Assembly (NCBI GenBank): GCA_900316505.1
Contig: ONDH01000001.1
Location: 1-64,000 of the forward strand
Origin: an uncultured Prevotellaceae bacterium
Lineage (GTDB): Bacteria > Bacteroidota > Bacteroidia > Bacteroidales > Bacteroidaceae
Direction: 5' to 3'
DNA length: 64,000 bases
This document shows, one piece after another, positions 14,695-23,550 of the stretch. The notes beneath the pieces were generated by a model. It saw only the letters and a list, made by a program, of their open reading frames with translations, did not search any database and was not told the DNA's origin. A program made the position numbers and the translations under genes. Position 1 is the stretch's first letter; every line of letters begins with the position of its first letter.

Positions 14695-16278
14695 ATGACC
14701 TTAAACAGGGGATATATTTTGTATAGATACTTGAATAAAGTGGAGTATAAAGATAGGAATATAATTCAGAGAATCGCCCTTCTATTGGTAATGCTATTTT
14801 TTGTGGGAAGCGGCGTGTACGCACAAGAGAACTTTGCTGTGCGTAACAACCTGATTTATGATATTTCCGGTACACCCAACTTGGGCGTGGATGTACGAGT
14901 TTCACAGCATTGGACTTTGGGACTTACGGCTGGTTATCGTCCTTGGCCTCTTGATGACAAAACCACGCGCAAATGGCGTCATCTCTTGGTGGCTCCCGAA
15001 TTGCGCTATTGGACGGACAGTACCTTCCATCGCTCCTATTGGGGCACGAACCTTATTTACAGTCACTACAATGTGGGCAATGTCACTTTCCCGTTCGGTC
15101 TTTATCAGACCGTGCGCGACCATCGTGTGCAGGGAGACCTTGCAGCCATTGGCGCTTTCTATGGGCGCTCATGGAGACTTAACCGCTATTTCCGTTTGGA
15201 AGGCGAGCTGGGTCTTGGCGTGGGTTACACTTGGGCAAAGAGGTATGACTGCGCGCATTGCGGCGAATATCAGGGCAGGGAGAACAAACCGTTCCTCATT
15301 CCTAAACTGACCCTCAACGTTGTCTATCAGAAAGCGAAGAAGAAAGTTGTCGAACCTCCTATCATCGACATCCCCGTCAAGACCGACACCATGCCAGTCT
15401 TTGCCCTTCATGAAGTGGAAGACAATACAGGCAAGGCAGGTGCGTTGCAGCAGGATAACGCCTTGCTGGAACACATTTCGCAATATCGTCCATACGACCG
15501 CACCCGTGTTCTGCTGAAGGATAAGGGCGCCCTCTTCGTCTATTTCCCAGTGGGCAAGAGCGACATCAATCACGACTTCCGTGGCAATGCCGAGGTGCTT
15601 GACCGCATTGTGAACATCACCCGCCAGATTATGGCAGACACCACCAGCACGGTATGCCGCATTCAGATTGTCGGTATGGCATCAGTGGAAGGTGCTGTTG
15701 CCCGCAACGAAAAACTGGCAGGTGCCCGTGCTGACGCGCTCAAGCGGTACATACAGGAAAGGGTGCAGATGCCTGATTCCTTCTTCGAGGTGGCAAATGG
15801 CGGTGAAGCATGGGCTGACTTCCGCAGTCAGATTGTTGAGTTGATGGACAACACCACCAATGCCGACACCATCAAGGCATTGCAACGTGCCATCCGCATC
15901 ATCGACACAGAAAACGATTTGAATTACCGTGAGGTGTGCCTGCGCCGATTGGCAGGTGGCAGCACCTATGCGTACATCAAGAAACACTTGTTGCCCGATC
16001 AGCGTAACTCAGGTTATCTGCGCATCTACTACGACTATGTGCCCGATGCCAATGCACCGGTCATCAATCGTGCCACAGAACTCTTGCAGCAGAAACGCTA
16101 CAGCGAGGCATTGCCACTTCTCCGCAGTGTGCAGGGTGACTCGCGTTCGTGGAATGCGCTCGGAGTGGCACTTTGGCACACAGGCGACCATGCTGCAGCA
16201 CAGAACTACTTCAAGATTGCGGCTCAGCAAGGCAATGCCGATGCCAAGCAGAACTTAAAAGCATTGACCAAACAATGA
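14695..16278 (+). CDS. DUF3575 outer-membrane protein with OmpA-like C-terminal domain and TPR tail
   Basis: Residues 25-44 form a signal segment (IQRIALLLVMLFFVGSGVYA, preceded by an unusually long N-terminal stretch). A DUF3575 beta-barrel-like region (about 45-220) follows, with 'NLGVDVRVSQHWTLGLTAGY'. Next comes an OmpA-type peptidoglycan-binding domain (about 280-400: 'VYFPVGKSDINHDFRGNAEV', 'MASVEGAVARNEKLAGARAD') and a short TPR-like tail (about 440-527). In Porphyromonas and relatives DUF3575/OmpA genes head Mfa-type fimbrial operons. The start is uncertain: TTG 14680 gives five more residues and would lie upstream of the predicted transcription start, so ATG 14695 is used. Only 33 bases separate it from the pilin gene. 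Confidence 0.82.
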   Translation: MTLNRGYILYRYLNKVEYKDRNIIQRIALLLVMLFFVGSGVYAQENFAVRNNLIYDISGTPNLGVDVRVSQHWTLGLTAGYRPWPLDDKTTRKWRHLLVAPELRYWTDSTFHRSYWGTNLIYSHYNVGNVTFPFGLYQTVRDHRVQGDLAAIGAFYGRSWRLNRYFRLEGELGLGVGYTWAKRYDCAHCGEYQGRENKPFLIPKLTLNVVYQKAKKKVVEPPIIDIPVKTDTMPVFALHEVEDNTGKAGALQQDNALLEHISQYRPYDRTRVLLKDKGALFVYFPVGKSDINHDFRGNAEVLDRIVNITRQIMADTTSTVCRIQIVGMASVEGAVARNEKLAGARADALKRYIQERVQMPDSFFEVANGGEAWADFRSQIVELMDNTTNADTIKALQRAIRIIDTENDLNYREVCLRRLAGGSTYAYIKKHLLPDQRNSGYLRIYYDYVPDANAPVINRATELLQQKRYSEALPLLRSVQGDSRSWNALGVALWHTGDHAAAQNYFKIAAQQGNADAKQNLKALTKQ

Positions 16279-16311
16279 ATAAACAGTAATAATTAAATAC
16301 ACTTAGCTAAG

Positions 16312-18618
16312 ATGAAAAAAAGAAGTATTTATTTTATGCTTTCGGGTGCAGTCGCGCTTGCAGGCATATTCGGAATCTCGAGTTGCTCGTCCAGTGATGA
16401 TGTGACATCGGAGGTCAATCCGACTTATAATCCAGAAACAGGAGAAGTGAATGTCGATTTCGTTTTTAATGTTTCCACAGCAAATGAACCTATGACGCGT
16501 ATGTCTGCAGCCAACACGCAGGCAACAACTTCTGCCACCTTCCGAGGCATCAACAATGCGTATATAGGTGTGTTTAAAGTAAATGGGGATGGTAAGTCTG
16601 TCATTTCTCCCACTACCCCTGAAAAGATTCACTCTTTTGGAACCATTGTTCAAGCAGGTACTTTGACACCTGATAATTCTGAAGATGATCTGCCATCCTC
16701 TCGCCGTGTCGTTGAAATCAGTTTGCCCACAGAAGCCAATGCCTTGATGTTTTGGGGTACAGCCATCAAGTCAGGTTCTGACAGGGATCAGGGAAAACTC
16801 GCCATCAACGTCAGCGAGACAGACATGAGTGCCACTTCATTCTCCATGTGCAAGATTGTGCCAGAGACAGCAGACCCCTCTGCTCCTCATATCAGTGCGG
16901 ATGCTTTGCTGCAGCACGAAAAACTGATGGCTGCCGTACTGACGTCTATTGTCCGTAGCAACATTACAAATAAGGCTGTTACATATGGAAATTCGTCTGT
17001 AGTGATAGATAAACTGGCATGGAGTGACTATGTGACAGTTAGTACAGATGGTACAAATACACTCACTCCTAAGACCGAATCTCCCGTTCCTGCTAGTGGT
17101 GGCTCTCAAGCAATGAGCGCGTTGGGTGACAAACTTGCAAAGGCTTTTGCCGCATTTAACACCATCCATCCGAATGAGTTGCGTGCAGGTGCGGGCGAAT
17201 CTGTTGCTAAGCTGATGGCGGATCTTATGTCTATTGTCAACTCAGTGGTCAATGCGACTCCCGTTAGTTTGCATGAGGTTGTCACACAGGAAGTTGCGAA
17301 AAAGATAAAAGAACAGGTGGAAAAGTTCTTTGATAAAAATAATGGATATGTCTGGAAGTCTGCAGCAGACATCAAGAATAACATTACAGTAGCTGACATA
17401 CCATTGGTGGATGATGATTGTGACCTCAACACTTTCCCGACTTCGTTCAATCTTCCGATGGGTTCCACGATTTTGGGGTTGACCATAGAACAAACTACGT
17501 CAGGCGAGTACACCTATACCTATAACTATAAAGGCGCTGTAGCGACGTATGCCATGGGAGGCTCCACCACAACAGAATCTCCTTTCGACCCCATGAACTA
17601 TGTGTATCCCGCAGAATTGTGCTACTTTGGCAATAGCCCTATACGTGTTTCAGACGAGCCTAAAGTGGTCAACGATTTTCCTGATGGAGCGAAAAATTGG
17701 GAAGCCGCAGAAAGTTGGGGCACCGAATGGAAGAATAATGGTCATGTGCTGTCTTCTACACGTAGTGTGGCAATGCGCGACAACATCAATTATGGTACAG
17801 CCATGTTGGAAACCAGAATTCGCTATGGTGCAGCCACCCTTCAGGACAACAATAATGCCCTTCAGAAGAGTTGGGGTGGCGCCACTGTTGATGAGCCCAA
17901 CAATACGATTGATGCCACTCAAGATAGTCGTTTCGTCTTGACGGGTGTGCTGGTTGGTGGTCAGGAACCAGAAGTGGGTTGGAACTACCTTGCCAAGTCT
18001 GCTACACCTGGTTTTGGATACATGGTGTACGACAGAGTGAAAAGCAAACTTACCAACAACGGAGAGGTGGATTATATTCTTATTCCACCCTATTCCACAG
18101 AATCTGATGACCAGCAGACTTCTGTGCCAAATTACACCTTGTTGTGGGACAACTGGGAAGCCAAGAATATAAATGGAAAGCAAAGAGATGTCTATATTGC
18201 TTTGGAATTCAAGAACCTTTCCCGAGATTTCTATGGTGAGAACAACCTCATCCGCAATGGTGCAACATTCTATATTGTAGGTAAGTTGGATCCCGATGCT
18301 ATGCCAAAAGGCCTGAAAAAAGCCGACAATACACCTTGCACTCAAACAGAGTATGAGCAGGATCGTTCGCTGGGTATCACATGGCCTACCAACTACGCTT
18401 TGCCACCATATGACAACAATGGCAACACCATCAAGCAACGCCGTGTGTTCATGCAGGACTATAAGACCATTGCCACTTTTGTGCTTGGAGAAAAATCTCT
18501 GCAACACGCACTTGTGGCTGTGCCAGACCTTCGTACAGGACAGATTTCACTGGGTCTCTCAGTGGATATGGAATGGCGCACAGGCTTAACTTTCGACAAT
18601 GTTATTTTGGGACAATAA
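16312..18618 (+). CDS. Mfa1-family type V pilin (major fimbrial subunit)
   Basis: This is a 768-aa lipoprotein precursor: MKKRSIYFMLSGAVALAGIF then GISSC (lipidated C25). An Arg-type maturation site is likely at MTR (R63), followed by the 'FRGINNAYIGVF' strand common at the N-terminus of Mfa1 pilins. The C-terminal half has the Mfa1 C-terminal domain ('YPAELCYFGNSPIRVSD', 'TRSVAMRDNINYGTAMLETR', 'LTGVLVGGQEPEVGWNY'). Type V pilins are exported as lipoproteins, cleaved after Arg and polymerised by strand exchange outside the cell. At 768 aa it is larger than Porphyromonas Mfa1 (about 560), with extra sequence around residues 150-370. The gene at 19690 is its paralogue. Confidence 0.88.
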   Translation: MKKRSIYFMLSGAVALAGIFGISSCSSSDDVTSEVNPTYNPETGEVNVDFVFNVSTANEPMTRMSAANTQATTSATFRGINNAYIGVFKVNGDGKSVISPTTPEKIHSFGTIVQAGTLTPDNSEDDLPSSRRVVEISLPTEANALMFWGTAIKSGSDRDQGKLAINVSETDMSATSFSMCKIVPETADPSAPHISADALLQHEKLMAAVLTSIVRSNITNKAVTYGNSSVVIDKLAWSDYVTVSTDGTNTLTPKTESPVPASGGSQAMSALGDKLAKAFAAFNTIHPNELRAGAGESVAKLMADLMSIVNSVVNATPVSLHEVVTQEVAKKIKEQVEKFFDKNNGYVWKSAADIKNNITVADIPLVDDDCDLNTFPTSFNLPMGSTILGLTIEQTTSGEYTYTYNYKGAVATYAMGGSTTTESPFDPMNYVYPAELCYFGNSPIRVSDEPKVVNDFPDGAKNWEAAESWGTEWKNNGHVLSSTRSVAMRDNINYGTAMLETRIRYGAATLQDNNNALQKSWGGATVDEPNNTIDATQDSRFVLTGVLVGGQEPEVGWNYLAKSATPGFGYMVYDRVKSKLTNNGEVDYILIPPYSTESDDQQTSVPNYTLLWDNWEAKNINGKQRDVYIALEFKNLSRDFYGENNLIRNGATFYIVGKLDPDAMPKGLKKADNTPCTQTEYEQDRSLGITWPTNYALPPYDNNGNTIKQRRVFMQDYKTIATFVLGEKSLQHALVAVPDLRTGQISLGLSVDMEWRTGLTFDNVILGQ

Positions 18619-18639
18619 ATTGCATTATTCAAGAAGACA

Positions 18640-19638
18640 ATGAACAGGTGGTTTGACATCAGGAATAAAAAGCTGATAGCAGTACTGGCAACAGTATTGC
18701 TGTCGGCTTGTTCTGCGATTGATGACGACCTGAGCGACTGCGGTGTCGATTACGAACTACAGTATGAACTGCAGTTGGTCACGAACATGGAGCTGGAACT
18801 GGAGACGCAGTTGACCACGCAGGTGGAAACCAGTGTGGCAGCTGCTCTGCGGGAGCATCTGAAAGATATCTTCAGCGACTTTGCACACGACATCGACCTT
18901 TCGTTCTATGATGTTGATGAACAGCTTGGGCGTTTATCTCACGAACAGCATGTGATGAACGACAACGAGAAGAGCTACACGTTGTATCTGCCCATGCGTG
19001 AGTATCGTCACTTGGCTTTGGCAAACCTGCAACAGAACACTTGGGTGACGTTGACGGGAGAAGAACACAGCAACACGATGATGCTGCAGCAGGTGCAGAA
19101 TGAGCCCGTTCAGTCGCATCAGACAGGAATCTTTGCCGCTCGCACCAACATGGATGTGTTGGAGAATCAGAGCCAAACCTTCCATGTGAATCTGTACATG
19201 GTGAACTGTGCCGCTGTGCTGCTGCTCGAATCACGTGGGCATGATGCCAAGGATGTGAGTGTGGTCAGCACAGGTTTCGCCACTGGCTACAATGTGGATG
19301 AAAACACCTACACATACTCGGACAATCCTCCTTTGGTGAATGCCGACAGGGTGGATGTGGATGAGCCTTCAGTGTTGTGTTATTGCACCGTCACCTTCCC
19401 ATCGTTTGAAACACCTAATCCTTCATTCGCCTCATCTTCTGGCGAAGAGGTCTATTGGCAGTTCCGAGTCTATGTGAAAAATGGTGATAATATCGTAGAA
19501 ACGGTTATGAATATCAAGGAACCTCTTAAAGCAGGAGAACTGAGAATCATTAAGGGGTATATTGATAGCGATGGGGTGGTTCGTACTGAAGACGAAGGTG
19601 GGTGTGAGTGTCACACTCGACTGGGGGGATGGAGGTGA
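18640..19638 (+). CDS. FimB/Mfa2-family fimbrial anchor lipoprotein
   Basis: The 332-aa protein has a signal sequence ending LLSAC (C24) and the acidic 'SAIDDDLSDCGVDYELQYEL' start typical of FimB/Mfa2 (DUF1812) proteins. Two Ig-like halves follow, including 'KSYTLYLPMREYRHLALANL' and 'SFYDVDEQLGRL'. FimB and Mfa2 anchor the pilus to the outer membrane and limit its length. It lacks the TR processing site seen in the four pilin-like neighbours, as expected for an anchor that keeps its lipid. It lies 21 bases after the major pilin. Confidence 0.85.
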   Translation: MNRWFDIRNKKLIAVLATVLLSACSAIDDDLSDCGVDYELQYELQLVTNMELELETQLTTQVETSVAAALREHLKDIFSDFAHDIDLSFYDVDEQLGRLSHEQHVMNDNEKSYTLYLPMREYRHLALANLQQNTWVTLTGEEHSNTMMLQQVQNEPVQSHQTGIFAARTNMDVLENQSQTFHVNLYMVNCAAVLLLESRGHDAKDVSVVSTGFATGYNVDENTYTYSDNPPLVNADRVDVDEPSVLCYCTVTFPSFETPNPSFASSSGEEVYWQFRVYVKNGDNIVETVMNIKEPLKAGELRIIKGYIDSDGVVRTEDEGGCECHTRLGGWR

Positions 19639-19689
19639 ATATGAATGGGAAATGTAAGAGTCTTATATATAATAATGTACTCGCGTAGG

Positions 19690-21312
19690 ATGACAGTCAT
19701 TCGAAACATCTTATCTTGTTTGTTTCTGTACACGGTACTGCTATCGTGTACGGATGTGGAAGATGTGTCTTCACAGAATAGTCAGCAGTCAGCAGAGTTG
19801 TTGCTTAGTGTAGGCAGGACAGAACACCTCACGCGCCAAACGGGTGATGTGATACAAGATGATGGACAGGTCTTCAGAGGACTCAAGAACCTGCGGGTCA
19901 TCCCTTTTGCCACAAACGGACGTGATGCTGTAACAGCCAGTGATGCTCCCTTGCTATCTACCGTTTCGGGCAATGATGCTAACAGAGTTAGTGAGCATTA
20001 CTACTATTATCTCCCCTGCAACTTGATGCAAGGGGTCAACCGCATGTTGATCTATGCGCAAGCAGCAGAGGTTACCGGTAAAACTGCACCTGCTCAAAAC
20101 GGAAAACTGGAAACAACACTCGACAATGAACGTATGTTGCCAGCAGACGTCTCATTCAGATTGTTGCAAATTCGCAACACCACTGCCGTCCATGAAGATG
20201 CACAGGCACTGGCAGACTACATGACTTCCATTGCTAATACGCCAGGTTGGAGTACGACAACCAATCCGGCACTGAAAGCGCTCTACCTACAGTTCATCCA
20301 TACAGATGTTCCGACAACGGGGCTGATGGCAGGTTCTGCTGCCCATGTGAAGGCACATGTCACGGCGCTTAGAGATATATTGAAAGATAATACGGATGAC
20401 TTAAGCACAGCCATCTTAGTTAACATAGACAATGAGAGCAATAGTTGCCTTGAAAACAACTATCCTGCTTCTATTGGGCTACCTGATGGTGCGGCAGCTC
20501 TAAAATGGAACAACACAGCCTTTATTGTTCGTACACAAACGACTACCATCGACAATATCAATGCTATCAACCGCTATACTTATCCTGCCGAGCTGTGGTA
20601 CTTCGTGGATAGCCCCATTCAAACCTCGTTTAATGAGGTTTCTAAGCAAAATTATGCTGGGAAGACCTGGACTGATATACTGTCTACCTATTATACCAAT
20701 GGCAACTCCGTGATGCCCAGCACTAAGTCTGTGGCCGTGGAACACCCACTGCAATATGGTGCGGGTCGCTTGGAGATGACGCTGACAGAAATCGCCCCTA
20801 GTCTACAAGACGCTAAAGGCAACTCCTTCCACGGTTCTAAAGAGGAACAGACGCTGACAGGTGTCATCATTGGTGGACAGCATACGGTGGGTTTTGATTT
20901 TAAGCCAAAAGAACCTCAGAGTGATGTTGACGCTCGTTTTATCTATGATAAGGAGGTGGGAACTACTGGAACAGTGAACACTCTGGTACTGCAGTCTTAC
21001 GATGGCGAAAAAGTGCCTGTTGTGTTAGAATTTACAAACAATAGCGGGTGTCAGTTTACAGGTAAGGATGGCATCATCTATCCAGGTACGAAGTTCTATC
21101 TTATCGGACAGTTAGACCCTGCTGACAAAGGTGCAGATAACTATGCAGGTCGTGTGTTTACGCAGGATTATACGACGAAAGTGAGCATGAAGGTCACCTC
21201 GCTTGCCAATGCCTACTCGTGTATGCCAGATTTGCTGGCACCACGCTTGGAAATCGGTGTAGAGGTACTGACCAGTTGGATACAGTCAACAACAACGAAC
21301 GTGATGCTCTAA
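19690..21312 (+). CDS. Second Mfa1-like pilin
   Basis: The 540-aa lipoprotein precursor begins MTVIRNILSCLFLYTVLLSC (C20) and has a probable Arg cleavage site at HLTR (R49), then 'FRGLKNLRVIPF'. The C-terminal region mirrors the major pilin: YPAELWYFVDSPIQTSFNE, 'STKSVAVEHPLQYGAGRLEM' and 'LTGVIIGGQHTVGFDFKP'. Upstream ATGs at 19645 and 19675 would lengthen the signal to 35 or 25 residues before the cysteine; 19690 gives a normal lipoprotein signal. It could be an accessory subunit or an alternative shaft pilin. Confidence 0.82.
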   Translation: MTVIRNILSCLFLYTVLLSCTDVEDVSSQNSQQSAELLLSVGRTEHLTRQTGDVIQDDGQVFRGLKNLRVIPFATNGRDAVTASDAPLLSTVSGNDANRVSEHYYYYLPCNLMQGVNRMLIYAQAAEVTGKTAPAQNGKLETTLDNERMLPADVSFRLLQIRNTTAVHEDAQALADYMTSIANTPGWSTTTNPALKALYLQFIHTDVPTTGLMAGSAAHVKAHVTALRDILKDNTDDLSTAILVNIDNESNSCLENNYPASIGLPDGAAALKWNNTAFIVRTQTTTIDNINAINRYTYPAELWYFVDSPIQTSFNEVSKQNYAGKTWTDILSTYYTNGNSVMPSTKSVAVEHPLQYGAGRLEMTLTEIAPSLQDAKGNSFHGSKEEQTLTGVIIGGQHTVGFDFKPKEPQSDVDARFIYDKEVGTTGTVNTLVLQSYDGEKVPVVLEFTNNSGCQFTGKDGIIYPGTKFYLIGQLDPADKGADNYAGRVFTQDYTTKVSMKVTSLANAYSCMPDLLAPRLEIGVEVLTSWIQSTTTNVML

Positions 21313-21318
21313 GAGTAT

Positions 21319-22521
21319 ATGAGATATAAAAAGAAAGAAATGAAGACGATGATATATCATAAAAGGCAAGGAAAGAAGGCTACGCAGAAACGCAGCCTCA
21401 TTTCGCATAGCTTCATTCTTTATTTCTCATTATTCATTTCTCAATTGGCGTTTCTGACAGCTTGTAATTCTTCAGACGGAGAAGACCAGCAGAAACCTAC
21501 CATGTTGACCATTTATGTGTTTTCACCTGAACAACCCATCATCACACGAGGAGACGTCGGTCCTGTTAATGCCTCTGAAACAGAGAAAGAGAATAAAGTA
21601 AACAGCTTACAGTTGTGGATATTCGACACCAGTGGCAACAAGGTAGGATACCTCAAAACTACAGAGACTGCCACTCTCAATACTGGTCAAGGTGCCATTT
21701 ACCAGATTCCAGTCAGCGATGAGTTTGCACAGAACAAGCCTCACGTTGATGTCTATGTGCTTGCTAATGTGACAACTGCCAATTGTGGTATCAGCACCAC
21801 ACTGGATGAGAACACCACTCGCGAAGCACTGATAGAACAGGCAAAGATTACAAGTGGCCACTTCGGACTGACATCAGCAAGCCTGGCCACTGCCGTTCCC
21901 GATGACGGACTACCTATGGCAGGCATTCTGAAGAACCAGCCTGTTATAGGCGATGCTCCAGTATTACGTATTGGCAACGAGACCAACATCGCCACTGTAC
22001 CTCTAACGCGTGCAGTGTCTAAGATGCGTTTCTTCTTTGCCAATGTGGAGACTGCTCCCAAGTTGACCATTACAGATATTACGTTGAATGGCTCACTGAT
22101 TCCTAATGAGGAATATTTGTTTACCCAAAGCAAGACGCTTACTTACGATGCAAATGCGGCATACATCTTGGCAAGTTCCATTGAAGTTGCTAAGAAAGAG
22201 GATCCAGCACAATATATCTACGAAGGACAGACGGCACAGGAATATGAGAATCTGATGGTTGGTGCAGAGTTGTCGTTGGTTGGTCCTTACTACCTGCGTG
22301 AGTCGGGCAAAATATTGACTGGCACTATCACCTATACCGTGGAAGGAATGTCAGAACCAATGTCTGCCACCTTCACGATGAAAGAACAAGGCGATTTTCT
22401 ACGTAACCATTCGTGGATTGTCTATGCATACTACGAAGGACTCTCAGGTATGCAGGTGGTGACTGTTGACGTGACAGATTGGGTTCCTAAGAGCGCCAAT
22501 CATGAAGTATATAACTGGTAA
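21319..22521 (+). CDS. Pilin-like lipoprotein (minor fimbrial subunit)
   Basis: The 400-aa protein has a long basic N-terminus, a hydrophobic segment and lipobox LTAC (C49). An ITR site (R77) is followed by a FimA/Mfa-like domain with 'NKVNSLQLWIFDTSGNKVGY', 'VDVYVLANVT' and the terminal strand 'MQVVTVDVTDWVPKSANHEV'. This is the layout of fimbrillin A-like accessory or tip proteins of type V pili. In-frame ATGs at 21340 and 21349 would shorten the N-terminus and may be the true start. It sits seven bases after the preceding pilin gene. Confidence 0.75.
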   Translation: MRYKKKEMKTMIYHKRQGKKATQKRSLISHSFILYFSLFISQLAFLTACNSSDGEDQQKPTMLTIYVFSPEQPIITRGDVGPVNASETEKENKVNSLQLWIFDTSGNKVGYLKTTETATLNTGQGAIYQIPVSDEFAQNKPHVDVYVLANVTTANCGISTTLDENTTREALIEQAKITSGHFGLTSASLATAVPDDGLPMAGILKNQPVIGDAPVLRIGNETNIATVPLTRAVSKMRFFFANVETAPKLTITDITLNGSLIPNEEYLFTQSKTLTYDANAAYILASSIEVAKKEDPAQYIYEGQTAQEYENLMVGAELSLVGPYYLRESGKILTGTITYTVEGMSEPMSATFTMKEQGDFLRNHSWIVYAYYEGLSGMQVVTVDVTDWVPKSANHEVYNW

Positions 22522-22536
22522 ATAATAGATATAAAG

Positions 22537-23529
22537 GTGAAGAAGTTACTGACATATATGATGTTGCTGCTGATGCTGACAGCTTGTTCCTCTGATGACC
22601 ATGAGGAAGGAACACTGCTGACTGAAGGTGACGTCACCTTAGTATCCTTTACACGTGCTACTTGGTCTCCTGAACTTGCACAAGAGGAGTATTCCTCTAT
22701 CGGCGTTTTTCTGGTAGGTTCAGATACTCAGTCAGGACAATTCCACTATAGACAGTACGACAACAGATGGCATTCCAATATAGAAGTGACTCATGGTCAG
22801 AACTATAGATTATACGGTTATGCACCTGCTGATGCTGTAACAGCAGCCATTTCTGAAGAATCAGAAGCTGGTGTTACCATGACCTTTACCAATTTGCCTT
22901 CTGTCAGCAGTCAGGACATTTGTTTCGTGGTAGGAGTACAACACATGACGGAAGCCAATGGCACAAAAGACATCAAATTGGGGCAGTTTGCCTTTACGGG
23001 TGGATCGCAAGACCAGAATTTCATTAACCTGCAGATGGATCACCTTTATGCCGGTCTCTGCTTTCAAATGACGATAGACAGTGACTACGCATTGCTGCGC
23101 AGTATTAAAATAAAAAAGATGGAATTGCAGACCAGTTCATCGACTACCACCACTACCGTGAAACTGGTGGCTAATAACTCAGCAACCAGTCCTGTTTCTG
23201 ATGTTAGTTACGGCAGCCCAACAGGTGAACAGCTTTCTGCCACCTTCTTTAAGAGCACTGACGGAGAAGCACTTAGTGCCGATGCTGTCAAGGAGGTGAT
23301 GTGCTGCTTTGTTCCCACACTTGGCAATGACTTGACGTTGGTGACGACCTACGATGTTTACGACAGAAAAGGTAACAAGATAGCGGAACGTACGGCTTCC
23401 AATAAGTTACCCAACCTAAATGTTGCCCGTGGAGATTTGATGACGCTATTGCTGACGGTGAATCCCACCTATCTCGGTGTGTTGTCAGACCCCGATTTGG
23501 ATAATCCACCGATTATAATTGAAAATTGA
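22537..23529 (+). CDS. Fimbrillin family lipoprotein (Mfa-like)
   Basis: A GTG start gives MKKLLTYMMLLLMLTAC (C17), then FTR (R40) at the likely processing site. The 330-aa protein matches the general fimbrillin/Mfa-like fold: 'IGVFLVGSDTQSGQFHYRQY', 'WHSNIEVTHGQNYRLYGYAP' and 'LQMDHLYAGLCFQMTID', where an early strand, a YGYAP loop and an H-x-x-A/G-x-L motif are hallmarks. It is the last of the five pilus-like genes and lies 21 bases before the first giant gene. It may be a tip or adaptor subunit. Confidence 0.78.
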   Translation: MKKLLTYMMLLLMLTACSSDDHEEGTLLTEGDVTLVSFTRATWSPELAQEEYSSIGVFLVGSDTQSGQFHYRQYDNRWHSNIEVTHGQNYRLYGYAPADAVTAAISEESEAGVTMTFTNLPSVSSQDICFVVGVQHMTEANGTKDIKLGQFAFTGGSQDQNFINLQMDHLYAGLCFQMTIDSDYALLRSIKIKKMELQTSSSTTTTTVKLVANNSATSPVSDVSYGSPTGEQLSATFFKSTDGEALSADAVKEVMCCFVPTLGNDLTLVTTYDVYDRKGNKIAERTASNKLPNLNVARGDLMTLLLTVNPTYLGVLSDPDLDNPPIIIEN

Positions 23530-23550
23530 TAATTGAAAATTGAAAGATAA

